NCBI GenBank assembly: GCA_024195265.1 | Contig: JAJLRJ010000005.1 | Location: forward strand, 45,957,587-46,021,586 | DNA length: 64,000 bases | DNA from: Dendrophyllia cribrosa | Taxonomy: Eukaryota > Cnidaria > Anthozoa > Scleractinia > Dendrophylliidae | Direction: 5' to 3' | The notes under the pieces: model-generated | The model's input: the letters and a program-made list of their open reading frames with translations, nothing else | Databases searched by the model: none | Told to the model about the DNA's origin: nothing | In this document: one piece after another, positions 1-8,012 of the stretch | Layout of the letters: every line of letters begins with the position of its first letter | How positions within the stretch are numbered: position 1 is the first letter of the stretch | Made by a program: the position numbers and the translations under genes

Positions 1-378
1 CCTCTTAAACAAGTTCACCCACCTTTGAATCTGGAAGAAAAAAAAACACCCCCTGAGGAACGAGGAATAGATATGGAAAAGAATTGGCAGCGAATTTTAG
101 CGAAATATGCTGGTTTCACTCCCGGGAATGAATCTGAGGAGATTGAAGCAGGGAAAGATGATCAGATTATTTTCTGTAATTTGTATACATGTTTCTGCTT
201 CAACTACAAGAATATATTAGATTATGTTGAATATTTCGTGACTCAACCTTATTATGAATTTCCTTCTGCTGATGAAGTTACAGACAATCTCTCCAAAGGG
301 CAATGGTCTTTCACGGTGAAACCAACTCCATGGCGAAAAGAGAAATGGCGACGAGTTACTTTCGTCAAAAACAAGTGA
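1..378 (+). CDS. Partial ORF of unknown function at the window edge (C-terminal part)
   Basis: The reading frame is open from the first base to a stop at 376-378, so the gene starts either outside the window or at an internal ATG at 73. From that ATG the product is about 101 residues, charged at the N terminus, with an aromatic and cysteine-rich middle (IIFCNLYTCFCFNY) and a basic C terminus (WRKEKWRRVTF). I do not recognise a family. It is convergent with the membrane-protein gene at 409-891, 30 bp away. Its position inside the compact Polinton gene block makes it likely to be an element gene rather than a chance ORF, but no domain supports a role. Confidence 0.4.
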   Translation, partial: PLKQVHPPLNLEEKKTPPEERGIDMEKNWQRILAKYAGFTPGNESEEIEAGKDDQIIFCNLYTCFCFNYKNILDYVEYFVTQPYYEFPSADEVTDNLSKGQWSFTVKPTPWRKEKWRRVTFVKNK

Positions 379-408
379 GTTTTTCATTTCCCAGAAATGA
401 AAAATCAT

Positions 409-891
409 TCAAAACAGCAAATCATATTTTCTCTCAAACTTCTCCAAATCTAATCCTAAATCAATCACAATTCCATCAATAGCTTCCATTGCTGGAAGAA
501 ATTCATTTCGATCAAATATTCCACTCCTCAAAGCAAAACGCAGATCAGTCAATGTTTTCTCGTAAGTTGTAAACGCGAACTTTGTCATTTCAATTTTGTT
601 TCCATATTTCTTTATTTCATTCCCTGTTTTAATGATCAGTCCTGCACCGGAAATCACTCCCAAAATCACAGGATTCATTGTCACTCCTCCAGCAATCGCT
701 CCAATCGCAACAAGAGCGGACGACATCAAATTCACAAACAAATTCATTCGCTTGAAATGTTTATGAGCTCTTTTCAAACACCAAAATCTTTTATGATAAA
801 AGCGATAGAGTTGTTTGATCTCTTCCAGTTTTTCTTCTGTTATGTCAGGGGAGATGTGGTTGAAATTAAAGATGCTTTTTTTGCGGTTCAT
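409..891 (-). CDS. Small two-helix membrane protein, SLATT-like layout
   Basis: The product has 160 residues. Residues about 20-48 are a charged helix rich in K, R, H and aromatics. Two hydrophobic, Gly/Ala-rich segments follow (about 49-69 and 74-88) with a short turn holding N-P, so it should be a helical-hairpin membrane protein. A long amphipathic C-terminal helix follows. This layout (charged helix, TM hairpin, coiled tail) resembles the SLATT fold of membrane effectors, but that is only an impression from hydropathy; it could also be a virion membrane or lytic protein. The start ATG lies in TAAAAAATG, and the run of A includes the stop codon of the upstream spike gene. It is last in a leftward spike-ATPase gene set. 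Confidence 0.55.
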   Translation of the reverse strand: MNRKKSIFNFNHISPDITEEKLEEIKQLYRFYHKRFWCLKRAHKHFKRMNLFVNLMSSALVAIGAIAGGVTMNPVILGVISGAGLIIKTGNEIKKYGNKIEMTKFAFTTYEKTLTDLRFALRSGIFDRNEFLPAMEAIDGIVIDLGLDLEKFERKYDLLF

Positions 892-894
892 TTT

Positions 895-2946
895 TTAAGC
901 TTTTTCAAAAAGAAATGTGATTTGGGCAGCCCCGATATTCGTTGATCGATCATCTATTCTTGCTGAAAATAACTCTCCTGCTTTGTAAACAACAGTTGAA
1001 AACGTGAATGTTTGAATTCTATTATCACTGCTAAAACGAGTTCCACTTTGTGATTTTTTATCTGGGAGATATAAAGTTAGTTGTGGAAAAGAAGCTGTTT
1101 TTGATATAATTTGAGCAAACGCTTTGATTAATTTGCATCGGATGGGGATGACTATATCAGTGAAAAAATTATCGAAAAGTACATTTATACCGTCTCCTGA
1201 TGATTTTCTATATCTTCCAATCAGCATAAAGTTATTGCTTAAATTTGAATTCAGCAACTTTTGTCCATTTAAATCCAAGTCTCTCTGCATAACCATCTTC
1301 CCTGAGTCAAAGATAAAGGGAGAATCATAAACAGAACTGGGCACATCTGCATGAAATCCAGAAATTCCATAAACGATCAAATGAGTTGTTCCGATTGAAG
1401 GAGCGTCTGCTGTTCCCTGCGATTTCAAATCCAAAAAGACGAATTCTGGTGGAGAAATCTGCCATTTATGCATGTGAATGATTGATCGAGAATAGTTTGA
1501 AAACTTCTTTGTTGACTGCTGATTAATATTCAAGCTCGTGGAAACAGCATCAACTGAAACATTCGTCATGGAAACAGGGAAAAACTCAACAACCAAAGTA
1601 AATTCTCCTTGAGGCAACTTCAACATATTTAAGCCCATTCTTCCAGAAAATAAATTTGAGGAATCTTTCCCAATGTTCAATTGAAAAGCTTTTTTGTTAA
1701 AATGATGCGGAGAAAACGGAAAATCTACAACGCCAACAACTTGCAAATCATGCCCGTTGAAAGATTCTCCCGTATCACTCATGAGAAAATGAAATGCATC
1801 TTTAGTATTTCCAGCGGGGGAGATTGACGTTTCGTTTACAAACTTTTTCAAGTTATTTTCTGTTTTGGTTGCTTCACTCGCGATTTCTAATTCTACCCAA
1901 CTCTTCGATGTTGCTTCATAGACTCCGCTTGGAGCGGCAGGAAGTCCAATAAGTCTTTTTCCTCCCATATCAATTTGACCAGTCATGGTTCCTCCGGAAA
2001 GAGAAAGAGTGCTAGAGGTAAAAGAATTGATTGATGAGTGAAGTTGTTTTACTTGGTAATCCACAAACTTTTTGTTGACTGCTTGATCGATTGCTGTTGG
2101 ATCTTTCACGTTATAAATGAACTGGTTTCCCATGTCCAAACTCGTTTCCATTGGAAATGTTTCTTTTCTGCTGACAAAAACATTCTTTGCATCATTATAA
2201 GAGATCAGATTGTTATAATTTGCGGAAAGATCCTCATAAGTCTGCTGTTTTGATTGTGTGACATGGAAAAGTTCTTTCAAATCAATGTCTTTCGTTACTT
2301 CATGCGTTGGAGCAGGTGTGTTTGGATGAAACTTTTTCAAAGTAATCATATTCACAGCAGAAAGATCTTGGTTTTCATCCGTATCCAGATTTGTGATCAA
2401 CTTTCGATCCATGTCGATCTCTCCAGGAAGAATCAGTTTCTTTCCCCTGAGATCCAAGTCTCCTGTCATATGGGAAGAACCGTCAACCTGCAATGAGTTG
2501 ACTTTCGCTTGAAGCAAGCTTGTGTCCATTTGTTGCTTGTTGATTGCATCTGAGTTGCTTGTTCCTGCTGACAGATTTGTGATCTTTTGATTCTTTGCAG
2601 AAAATTCTCTCCCATCAGTTGCCATGAAAGTTTGTTTTGCATGAAACAATGGAAATGCATCGTTATCTCCAGCAAGTTGAACGTTTTCGATTGAGTGATA
2701 GTTAGCGTCAAGATGATTTTGGAGTGGATTTGAGACTTTCTCAGCAAGTCCTGTGTCTAGCTGATGCCTTGTGATTGCGTGAGAGTTTCCAGTTCCTTCA
2801 GCAAGATCGACAAGCTTTTTATTTTGCATATCATAATCTCCTGTGGATGTCAGCTTAAAACCAACTCCTGGCAATCCATCTCTTCCATCTCTTCCTCCAT
2901 GTGAGGTGCTTGTTGTTTCAGAAAGCAATCCATTTGAGTAGCTCAT
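895..2946 (-). CDS. Tail-fibre-like spike protein with collagen-like and bacteriophage-fibre repeats
   Basis: The ATG at 2946 is chosen because it sits one base after the ATPase stop, within TAAAATG; the frame is open further upstream. The product is 683 residues. The N terminus has a short collagen-like Gly-X-Y stretch (GGRDGRDGLPG). The body repeats a motif familiar from phage tail fibres: a 'M(T)GxIDMGGKxIxxL' strand, then 'DAxNKxxVD' (for example MTGDLDLRGKKL, DQAVNKKFVDYQ, MTGQIDMGGKRLIGL). The last 200 or so residues are beta-rich without repeats and may be a receptor-binding head. The likely role is a trimeric fibre at capsid vertices for attachment. The family role is known for phage proteins; its use here is inferred. 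Lysine, asparagine and aspartate content is high, and no TM segment is seen. Confidence 0.7.
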   Translation of the reverse strand: MSYSNGLLSETTSTSHGGRDGRDGLPGVGFKLTSTGDYDMQNKKLVDLAEGTGNSHAITRHQLDTGLAEKVSNPLQNHLDANYHSIENVQLAGDNDAFPLFHAKQTFMATDGREFSAKNQKITNLSAGTSNSDAINKQQMDTSLLQAKVNSLQVDGSSHMTGDLDLRGKKLILPGEIDMDRKLITNLDTDENQDLSAVNMITLKKFHPNTPAPTHEVTKDIDLKELFHVTQSKQQTYEDLSANYNNLISYNDAKNVFVSRKETFPMETSLDMGNQFIYNVKDPTAIDQAVNKKFVDYQVKQLHSSINSFTSSTLSLSGGTMTGQIDMGGKRLIGLPAAPSGVYEATSKSWVELEIASEATKTENNLKKFVNETSISPAGNTKDAFHFLMSDTGESFNGHDLQVVGVVDFPFSPHHFNKKAFQLNIGKDSSNLFSGRMGLNMLKLPQGEFTLVVEFFPVSMTNVSVDAVSTSLNINQQSTKKFSNYSRSIIHMHKWQISPPEFVFLDLKSQGTADAPSIGTTHLIVYGISGFHADVPSSVYDSPFIFDSGKMVMQRDLDLNGQKLLNSNLSNNFMLIGRYRKSSGDGINVLFDNFFTDIVIPIRCKLIKAFAQIISKTASFPQLTLYLPDKKSQSGTRFSSDNRIQTFTFSTVVYKAGELFSARIDDRSTNIGAAQITFLFEKA

Positions 2947-2947
2947 T

Positions 2948-3580
2948 TTAAAGTCTTTCATCAAAGTTTTTAGCCATGAATTTCCTCGGCTTATCCACAT
3001 AGAGGAAAGAAAACGGATCACGTGTGGCTTTCAAATAATCTTCTTTCTTAATATTATTTTCCCTGCAGATCATAGTAATTTCTTTGTTGCTGGGAAACTC
3101 GAAAATGCAAAGATGCGAGCAATTCAAGCGGATATCTTTTGGTGTTTGGAAATAACTTTGTGACAAATAAATCACAGAACAATTCTTGTGCCGGCCTTGG
3201 ATGAAATAGTCAACCAATGGCTTTTGGTTTTTCTCGCAAACAAAATCGTCAAAAACAACCAGTTTTTGATTCTCCCCAGATAATTCAGAAACTGGGATGA
3301 TTTCATCCTGGGATGCTTCAATGATGTTATACCCAGCTTCTTTGCTGATTGGGCGAAATGTTTTCATCAGGTGTTGATATTTGGCTTGATCCAGATTTTT
3401 CGCATAGAGGAAGATCTTATCGTAGAAAAGCAATCTCAAAATCATATCCAGGAGAACGTTTGTTTTTCCAGATCCTGACGGACCACAGATCAACATTCTG
3501 AAAGTTCGATCCGGCATGAAGGAATGCAGCTGTCGAAAGTTTGTGATTGGGTCATGGCAATCATAATTGACAATCTTCAT
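2948..3580 (-). CDS. A32/FtsK-HerA-type genome-packaging ATPase
   Basis: The 210-residue protein has a Walker A loop GPSGSGKT at residues 33-40, preceded by the hydrophobic strand FRMLIC, and a Walker B strand LVVFDD at 107-112. A later YLSQSYF segment matches the polar sensor strand of A32-like packaging ATPases. Length fits Polinton ATPases, which pump the genome into preformed capsids. The start ATG is in TAAAATG and faces an 82-bp spacer shared with the divergent rightward capsid block. The gene ends one base before the spike start, consistent with co-transcription. No break or missing motif is visible. Confidence 0.92.
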   Translation of the reverse strand: MKIVNYDCHDPITNFRQLHSFMPDRTFRMLICGPSGSGKTNVLLDMILRLLFYDKIFLYAKNLDQAKYQHLMKTFRPISKEAGYNIIEASQDEIIPVSELSGENQKLVVFDDFVCEKNQKPLVDYFIQGRHKNCSVIYLSQSYFQTPKDIRLNCSHLCIFEFPSNKEITMICRENNIKKEDYLKATRDPFSFLYVDKPRKFMAKNFDERL

Positions 3581-3662
3581 TTTATTTCCCAGAAGACAAA
3601 TTCAGATGAACATTTTGTTTAACATCATGTTCTTCATCCAAATTCATGTTTGTGGACTTAAA
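3581..3662. promoter_or_regulatory. Divergent intergenic promoter region of the Polinton
   Basis: This 82-bp, A+T-rich spacer separates the leftward ATPase/spike set from the rightward morphogenesis genes. Both flanking start codons lie in the heptamer TAAAATG, one on each strand (ATG at 3580 reading left, ATG at 3663 reading right). Unlike most junctions in the element, no stop codon supplies the TAA here, so the motif is more likely to be a promoter or start signal in its own right. No canonical TATA box with defined spacing is apparent. Confidence 0.45.
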
Positions 3663-4637
3663 ATGAGTTTATTGAAATGGAATGAAATGGCCAAAAGCAA
3701 ATCTGCTTTGGGGAAAAAAATCAACTTTGTTCACGATGTCATCACCCAGAAAAAGCTGGGTGAAGAGACAAGTCAAACTGGACTGGCAAAAATGTTCAAA
3801 CCCATAACAGCAAAACTAGATGAGGTTGTTGCGTCGAATTTGAGGCAACCAGCTTTGCCAGTTCGGAGGAGAAAGCCAAAAGTCGATCCAGGCATAGATT
3901 ATTATCCAGAAGTCGATCCATTTGAAGAGATGGATGTTGGCGGTTTGTTGGATGATGAGGCTGTTGCGCCGCAAGTAGCTAAACAAATCCCAGCAACTCC
4001 ACCAACATATGAAGAAATAATGGCAGAAGATCCCGATCCCTCACTTCAAGAAGAAGAAGAAGAAGATGATCCTCCTAAATATGAAAAAGTCCTTGAGGAA
4101 GAAGCAAATGAGATTTTGACAAATTTGAATCTTGCTGATTATGATACAGTGGAAGAAGTTCTCAAGGAGAACGTCTCAGCGCAGCGGAAAAACAATTATC
4201 TCAACAACATTCTTAAGATTGCAAATCATCGGAAAAATCAACTGAAAGGGTATAAAGCGTCTTGGACTAAAAAGTTTAACAGAGGAGAAATAACTGCAGA
4301 GCAGAAGCAAATACAGCATCAAGGAATAGATCGTTCATTCCAAGCAATAAATGACTACTTGAGGCATTACAAAGAAAAAATGGGAACATTTTCAGGCTCT
4401 GGAATGAAAAGAAGAAAGCGGAACGCCTGGGAGAGAAAAGGTGGTTCTGTTCGTTTTTTCTCCAATCCCAAAGAACTTCTCAAGAAACTTGAGGTAATCA
4501 TTGGCTCCATTCTTGCTGGAAACACAAATCTGGCAATCAGAAACACTGGAGTAGGCATTCTTGATCTTCTCCTGAAAGAGTCAATTATCAACAAATCCCA
4601 ACATGAAAAGCTGTTCAAAAACTATTTCAAAACATAA
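3663..4637 (+). CDS. PPxY-motif virion morphogenesis protein
   Basis: The ATG at 3663 is chosen for its TAAAATG context; 32 further upstream codons are open but unlikely to be used. The product is 324 residues. The N-terminal third is basic and ends in RRRKPK. A central acidic region carries two PPxY motifs, PPTY and PPKY, about 28 residues apart. Such motifs recruit WW domains of Nedd4-type ubiquitin ligases, and adenovirus protein VI uses one. A helical region follows (about 175-255), then a basic linker (KRRKRN) and a hydrophobic C-terminal helix set around LEVIIGSILAGN. It lies directly before the minor capsid gene, with stop and start in TAAAATG. It is probably an internal capsid or scaffold protein; the exact role is unproved. 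Confidence 0.65.
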   Translation: MSLLKWNEMAKSKSALGKKINFVHDVITQKKLGEETSQTGLAKMFKPITAKLDEVVASNLRQPALPVRRRKPKVDPGIDYYPEVDPFEEMDVGGLLDDEAVAPQVAKQIPATPPTYEEIMAEDPDPSLQEEEEEDDPPKYEKVLEEEANEILTNLNLADYDTVEEVLKENVSAQRKNNYLNNILKIANHRKNQLKGYKASWTKKFNRGEITAEQKQIQHQGIDRSFQAINDYLRHYKEKMGTFSGSGMKRRKRNAWERKGGSVRFFSNPKELLKKLEVIIGSILAGNTNLAIRNTGVGILDLLLKESIINKSQHEKLFKNYFKT

Positions 4638-4638
4638 A

Positions 4639-5397
4639 ATGGAAAGAGAAATCGTCTTGTCATCTTACGCCGTTAAGAACAGACTAAACAAACCTGCAGA
4701 TTTTACAACAAAATTTAATCGTCAAATTATTCTTGATCCGAATGAACAATATGTTGTTGGGTTGAAACGAATCATTAATATGAGTTTTACGTGGTATAAC
4801 ATCAATCCTCAATATGAAAATCAACTGATCAGGTTTTCCTCTGATGGTGGGAAAACATTTTCTGATATTGCTTTTCCTGCTGGAGTTTGGGGGTATACTG
4901 GGATAAATGATTTCATCCAGAAAGCAACAGTGGTGAAATCTGATGGTGGAGCTGATGTTTTTCCAATCAATCTGGCTTTCAGCAATGAAACTTTCAGAGT
5001 GACAATCACATTGGCTGAAAATTATCAACTGGATTTCACCCAATCAAATTTCTATGATCTTGTGGGGTTTGATAAAAAGATTCTGAAGGAGAAAGTTAAT
5101 ATTGGCCCTAAAGTTCCAAACCTCAGTCAAGATACTGATATGTTGAACATTCATTGTGATCTCACAAATGATTCACTTGTAGATGGGGAAGAGACTGATA
5201 TCATCTATTCCTTTTCCACATCTGTTCTGCAGTCATCATGGAGTTTTGAGCGTGAACCCATAAAAATAGCATTCTGTCCTGTGAACAAAAACACGATCAG
5301 CTCAATTCGGATGTATATCACAGACGGGAAAAGAAGAATTGTTAACCTGAATGGAGCAGACACAGCTTTCTCGCTGATATTAAAAAAACGAATCTAA
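4639..5397 (+). CDS. Minor capsid (penton) protein, single jelly roll
   Basis: I start at 4639, in TAAAATG one base after the previous stop; an in-frame start at 4603 would overlap the upstream gene. The product is 252 residues. Its hallmarks are an N-terminal strand and loop ('LDPNEQYVVGLKRI'), an aromatic 'YNINPQYENQ' segment, a central 'P.G.W.Y..IN.FI' pattern, then 'LDFTQSNFYDLVGF'. The end is 'MYITDGKRRIVNLNGAD' with a final beta strand. This layout is that of Polinton penton-like minor capsid proteins, which close the fivefold vertices of icosahedral virions. Spacing to the next gene is again one base. Confidence 0.78.
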   Translation: MEREIVLSSYAVKNRLNKPADFTTKFNRQIILDPNEQYVVGLKRIINMSFTWYNINPQYENQLIRFSSDGGKTFSDIAFPAGVWGYTGINDFIQKATVVKSDGGADVFPINLAFSNETFRVTITLAENYQLDFTQSNFYDLVGFDKKILKEKVNIGPKVPNLSQDTDMLNIHCDLTNDSLVDGEETDIIYSFSTSVLQSSWSFEREPIKIAFCPVNKNTISSIRMYITDGKRRIVNLNGADTAFSLILKKRI

Positions 5398-5398
5398 A

Positions 5399-5794
5399 AT
5401 GAAAGCATATGAATTTTCTCGTTATTACCACCCCAAACTGGGGAAGTTTGTTTATAAGTACAAAGGAACAGGAATCATTTTTGATTCCATCTTCAAGCTA
5501 CTGAAAAAGATGGCAGGACCAGCCATGAAAGGAATTCTCAAGAAAGTTGCGAAACCATTTGCGAAAAAAGCTTTGGATGCAGGAATTTCTCACGCTGGAG
5601 AAAAAGTGGGCAAAATGGCAGTTGAAAAATCAGGTGATTTGATCATGAAAAAACTGGGAAACATGAAGATTGGAAAACCATCTGCGAAACGAGGACGAAA
5701 ACCACAATCACACCCTGCTTCACTCCCTGCTTCAACTTCTGGAGAAAGTGCAAATGATATCTTGAATAGACTAATCAGTGGTCAAGGAATTTAA
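5399..5794 (+). CDS. Small basic, amphipathic protein with an AT-hook-like motif
   Basis: The product is 131 residues and starts in TAAAATG immediately after the minor capsid stop. The N terminus reads YYHPKLGKFVYKYKG. An amphipathic helix of about 60 residues follows, rich in Lys, Ala and Gly (LLKKMAGPAMKGILKK...). A KRGRKP motif near residue 98 resembles an AT-hook, and the Ser/Pro-rich tail ends NDILNRLISG. Size, charge and place between the minor and major capsid genes suggest a virion core or membrane-active minor protein, comparable with adenovirus pX or pVI. That comparison is by character only; there is no alignable domain. Confidence 0.6.
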   Translation: MKAYEFSRYYHPKLGKFVYKYKGTGIIFDSIFKLLKKMAGPAMKGILKKVAKPFAKKALDAGISHAGEKVGKMAVEKSGDLIMKKLGNMKIGKPSAKRGRKPQSHPASLPASTSGESANDILNRLISGQGI

Positions 5795-5808
5795 AATAAT
5801 CTATCAAA

Positions 5809-7095
5809 ATGGCTTTTCGATCGAATGAATATCTCCAAAGAAATGAACTTGTAAGATTTCAGTTGGATGACACAATCAGAGCCCCAGCAAATGGGCAAGC
5901 ACAAACAAAAAATGGTTATAAATTCACCATCAATGACAGATCGGCGTTCTATGACTGGCATAACGCTTATTTTGAAGTACAATTTCAACTCCAGAAATTA
6001 GCAGACGGTGCTGGATATGCTGCTGCTGATAGGATAACAGTGTTGAATGGCTCTCATTCCCTGATAAAACACATGACAATCAGATCTGCAGGGAAGATTG
6101 TTTATGAACCTGACAATCTGCATAAAGTTACTTTTATTAAAAATCTGTTGGAATACTCAGATGATTTCAGCAGATCAGTTGCAAAAAACAGTTTCTGGTA
6201 TCTGGATGTAAATGCAACAACTGCTGCGAATAACACAGGATTTGAAGCGAGAAGAATACAAACTCAAGCACTTCGAAACGATGGAACTGGAGGAGCAAAA
6301 GATGTTAATTGCATTATCCCCCTGAATCGTTTCTCCTTTTTCGAGGAACTGGAAGACAGGATGTTGGTCCCAATGCAGCTGCAATTCGAAATTAATCTTC
6401 AACAGGATTCTGAATTAATTCATATGGCAAATGGTACAGATCCTGGAAGAGTTGTTATCAACAGATTTTTACTTTGGGTGCCGAGATTGACACCAAAAGA
6501 TTCTCTTTATGATAAATTTGTCAGTTCATTCCTGAAAGAATCGCAATGGAAGTATCTGAGAGAAACATATGAACAATCAGCTCCTGCACAATCATCAGGA
6601 TTCTTCCAGATTTCAGCGAGTATTGATAATGTAAAGCATATTTTTGTCTGGCTGAAAAGAGCAGCTCCACCCAATGATGACCCTGCAGAAGATAACCCAT
6701 ATCTCTTTAACACTTTCAAGCTGAATGCAGCAAATGCAAACTCATCCCTGTCAACTTGCAGATTAGAGTATGGAAATGGAGTGTTTTACCCTGAAACTGA
6801 CTATGACACAGAATCAAAAGTCAGAATCTTCAATGATGTCATGGCTTATGCAATGAGGAAAAATGACTTCAACACTGGTACTCAGTTGAATTTGGCTAAC
6901 TTTCAATCACTTTATAGCCTCATTTATTTCGACTTGTCTTATCAAGCTGAAAAACCAACACGAGATCCCAAGCAGTTGATATTTCGATATACGCTGAATG
7001 CTAATGCAGCTGCAGCCTTCAATGTGCATGCAGTCGTTCTTTATGAGGAAACAGCTAAGATTGATAAAGTTGGAAATGAATTAGTTATAGCTTAG
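5809..7095 (+). CDS. Major capsid protein, double jelly roll
   Basis: This 428-residue ORF is intact. Recognisable blocks are 'INDRSAFYDWHNAYFEVQF' near residues 44-63, 'LNGSHSLIKHM' and 'GKIVYEPDNLHKVTF' (83-112), 'LLEYSDD' and 'SFWYLD', then 'IPLNRFSFFEELEDRMLVPMQL' in the second half. Aromatic-rich beta strands are spread along the whole length. These blocks mark the Polinton/adintovirus double-jelly-roll major capsid protein, which builds the hexon-like trimers. Its position between the minor capsid and the pVI-like gene agrees. The start is in ATCAAAATG rather than TAAAATG, after a 14-bp gap. Confidence 0.85.
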   Translation: MAFRSNEYLQRNELVRFQLDDTIRAPANGQAQTKNGYKFTINDRSAFYDWHNAYFEVQFQLQKLADGAGYAAADRITVLNGSHSLIKHMTIRSAGKIVYEPDNLHKVTFIKNLLEYSDDFSRSVAKNSFWYLDVNATTAANNTGFEARRIQTQALRNDGTGGAKDVNCIIPLNRFSFFEELEDRMLVPMQLQFEINLQQDSELIHMANGTDPGRVVINRFLLWVPRLTPKDSLYDKFVSSFLKESQWKYLRETYEQSAPAQSSGFFQISASIDNVKHIFVWLKRAAPPNDDPAEDNPYLFNTFKLNAANANSSLSTCRLEYGNGVFYPETDYDTESKVRIFNDVMAYAMRKNDFNTGTQLNLANFQSLYSLIYFDLSYQAEKPTRDPKQLIFRYTLNANAAAAFNVHAVVLYEETAKIDKVGNELVIA

Positions 7096-7119
7096 AAAAA
7101 ACATATGTTATCATTAAAA

Positions 7120-7998
7120 ATGACAACATATCACCCATACAAAGTAAATTTGTCTGAAGGGCAAAAACAAAAGCTTGGAAGAGCATTCAGAACAAATATG
7201 CCTATCACCCTGAGATTGGGTAATAATCAAACAAGTGGAAGCGATGAGCTGATGCTGACAGCCAATCAAATTAAAAGAATCGCAAAAGCAAAATCTCTGG
7301 GAAAAGGAGTTGAGATTAAGATAACAAAAGCTCAAATCAGAAAAGTGATGAAACAAGGTGGAAGTCTATTTTCTGCTGTTGTTCCTTTAGTGAAAACATT
7401 GGTGCCCACCCTAGGAAAAACACTAGGATTATCAGCACTCGCTGGTTTGGCGAGTGAAGGAGCAAGTCAAATAGTTAAAAAGATAAGTGGAAGCGGCGGT
7501 CAAGTTGGTGGATTTCTCATCCCTCAAGATAAAATTCAGAAACTGATTGACAATAAAAATTTGTTGACAAATAAACAGAAACAAGATATTTTAACTGCCC
7601 TGCAATCAGGAGGACAAGTTGTGATGAAACCAACCGCAAAACAATCTGGTGGAGCACTTGGCACAATTCTGGCATCCATTGGAATCCCACTTGCGATTGA
7701 TATGGTAAAAAATTTATTTGGAAAAGGTGCCCCTAGAGTTGGCAGACCAAAAGGAGGAAAAGGTGCCCCTAGAGTTGGACGTCCAAAAGGAGGAAAAGGT
7801 GCCCCTAGAGTTGGCAGACCAAAAGGAGGAAAAGGTGCCCCTAGACTGGGAGCTCCTTGGGCAAGACCTCCTCCATTCATTGGAAGTTGGAGAAACTCTG
7901 TTGGAATGGGAAAAAAAAAATCAAAAAAAGGCAAAGGACTTCTGCTGGGATCGAAAAGTCCATTCAACAACATCCCAATTCTCGGAGCAATACTGTGA
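7120..7998 (+). CDS. Glycine-rich basic virion protein (pVI/pX-like) with GRPK repeats
   Basis: Two in-frame ATGs exist, at 7105 and 7120. I prefer 7120 because it lies in TAAAAATG, giving 292 residues. The N terminus (YHPYKVNLSEGQKQKL) and the following 'ITLRLGNNQ..GSDELMLTANQIKRI' and 'KITKAQIRKVMKQGG' blocks are typical of a conserved cnidarian Polinton protein. An Ala/Gly hydrophobic stretch (about 100-130) could insert into membranes. Near residues 200-245 the 12-residue unit KGAPRVGRPKGG is repeated about three times, encoded by a 36-bp tandem repeat at about 7725-7848. It is AT-hook-like and probably binds DNA. The C terminus ends PFNNIPILGAIL. The protease frame overlaps and follows it. 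Confidence 0.65.
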   Translation: MTTYHPYKVNLSEGQKQKLGRAFRTNMPITLRLGNNQTSGSDELMLTANQIKRIAKAKSLGKGVEIKITKAQIRKVMKQGGSLFSAVVPLVKTLVPTLGKTLGLSALAGLASEGASQIVKKISGSGGQVGGFLIPQDKIQKLIDNKNLLTNKQKQDILTALQSGGQVVMKPTAKQSGGALGTILASIGIPLAIDMVKNLFGKGAPRVGRPKGGKGAPRVGRPKGGKGAPRVGRPKGGKGAPRLGAPWARPPPFIGSWRNSVGMGKKKSKKGKGLLLGSKSPFNNIPILGAIL

Positions 7999-8012
7999 GA
8001 CCCAAATTTGTA

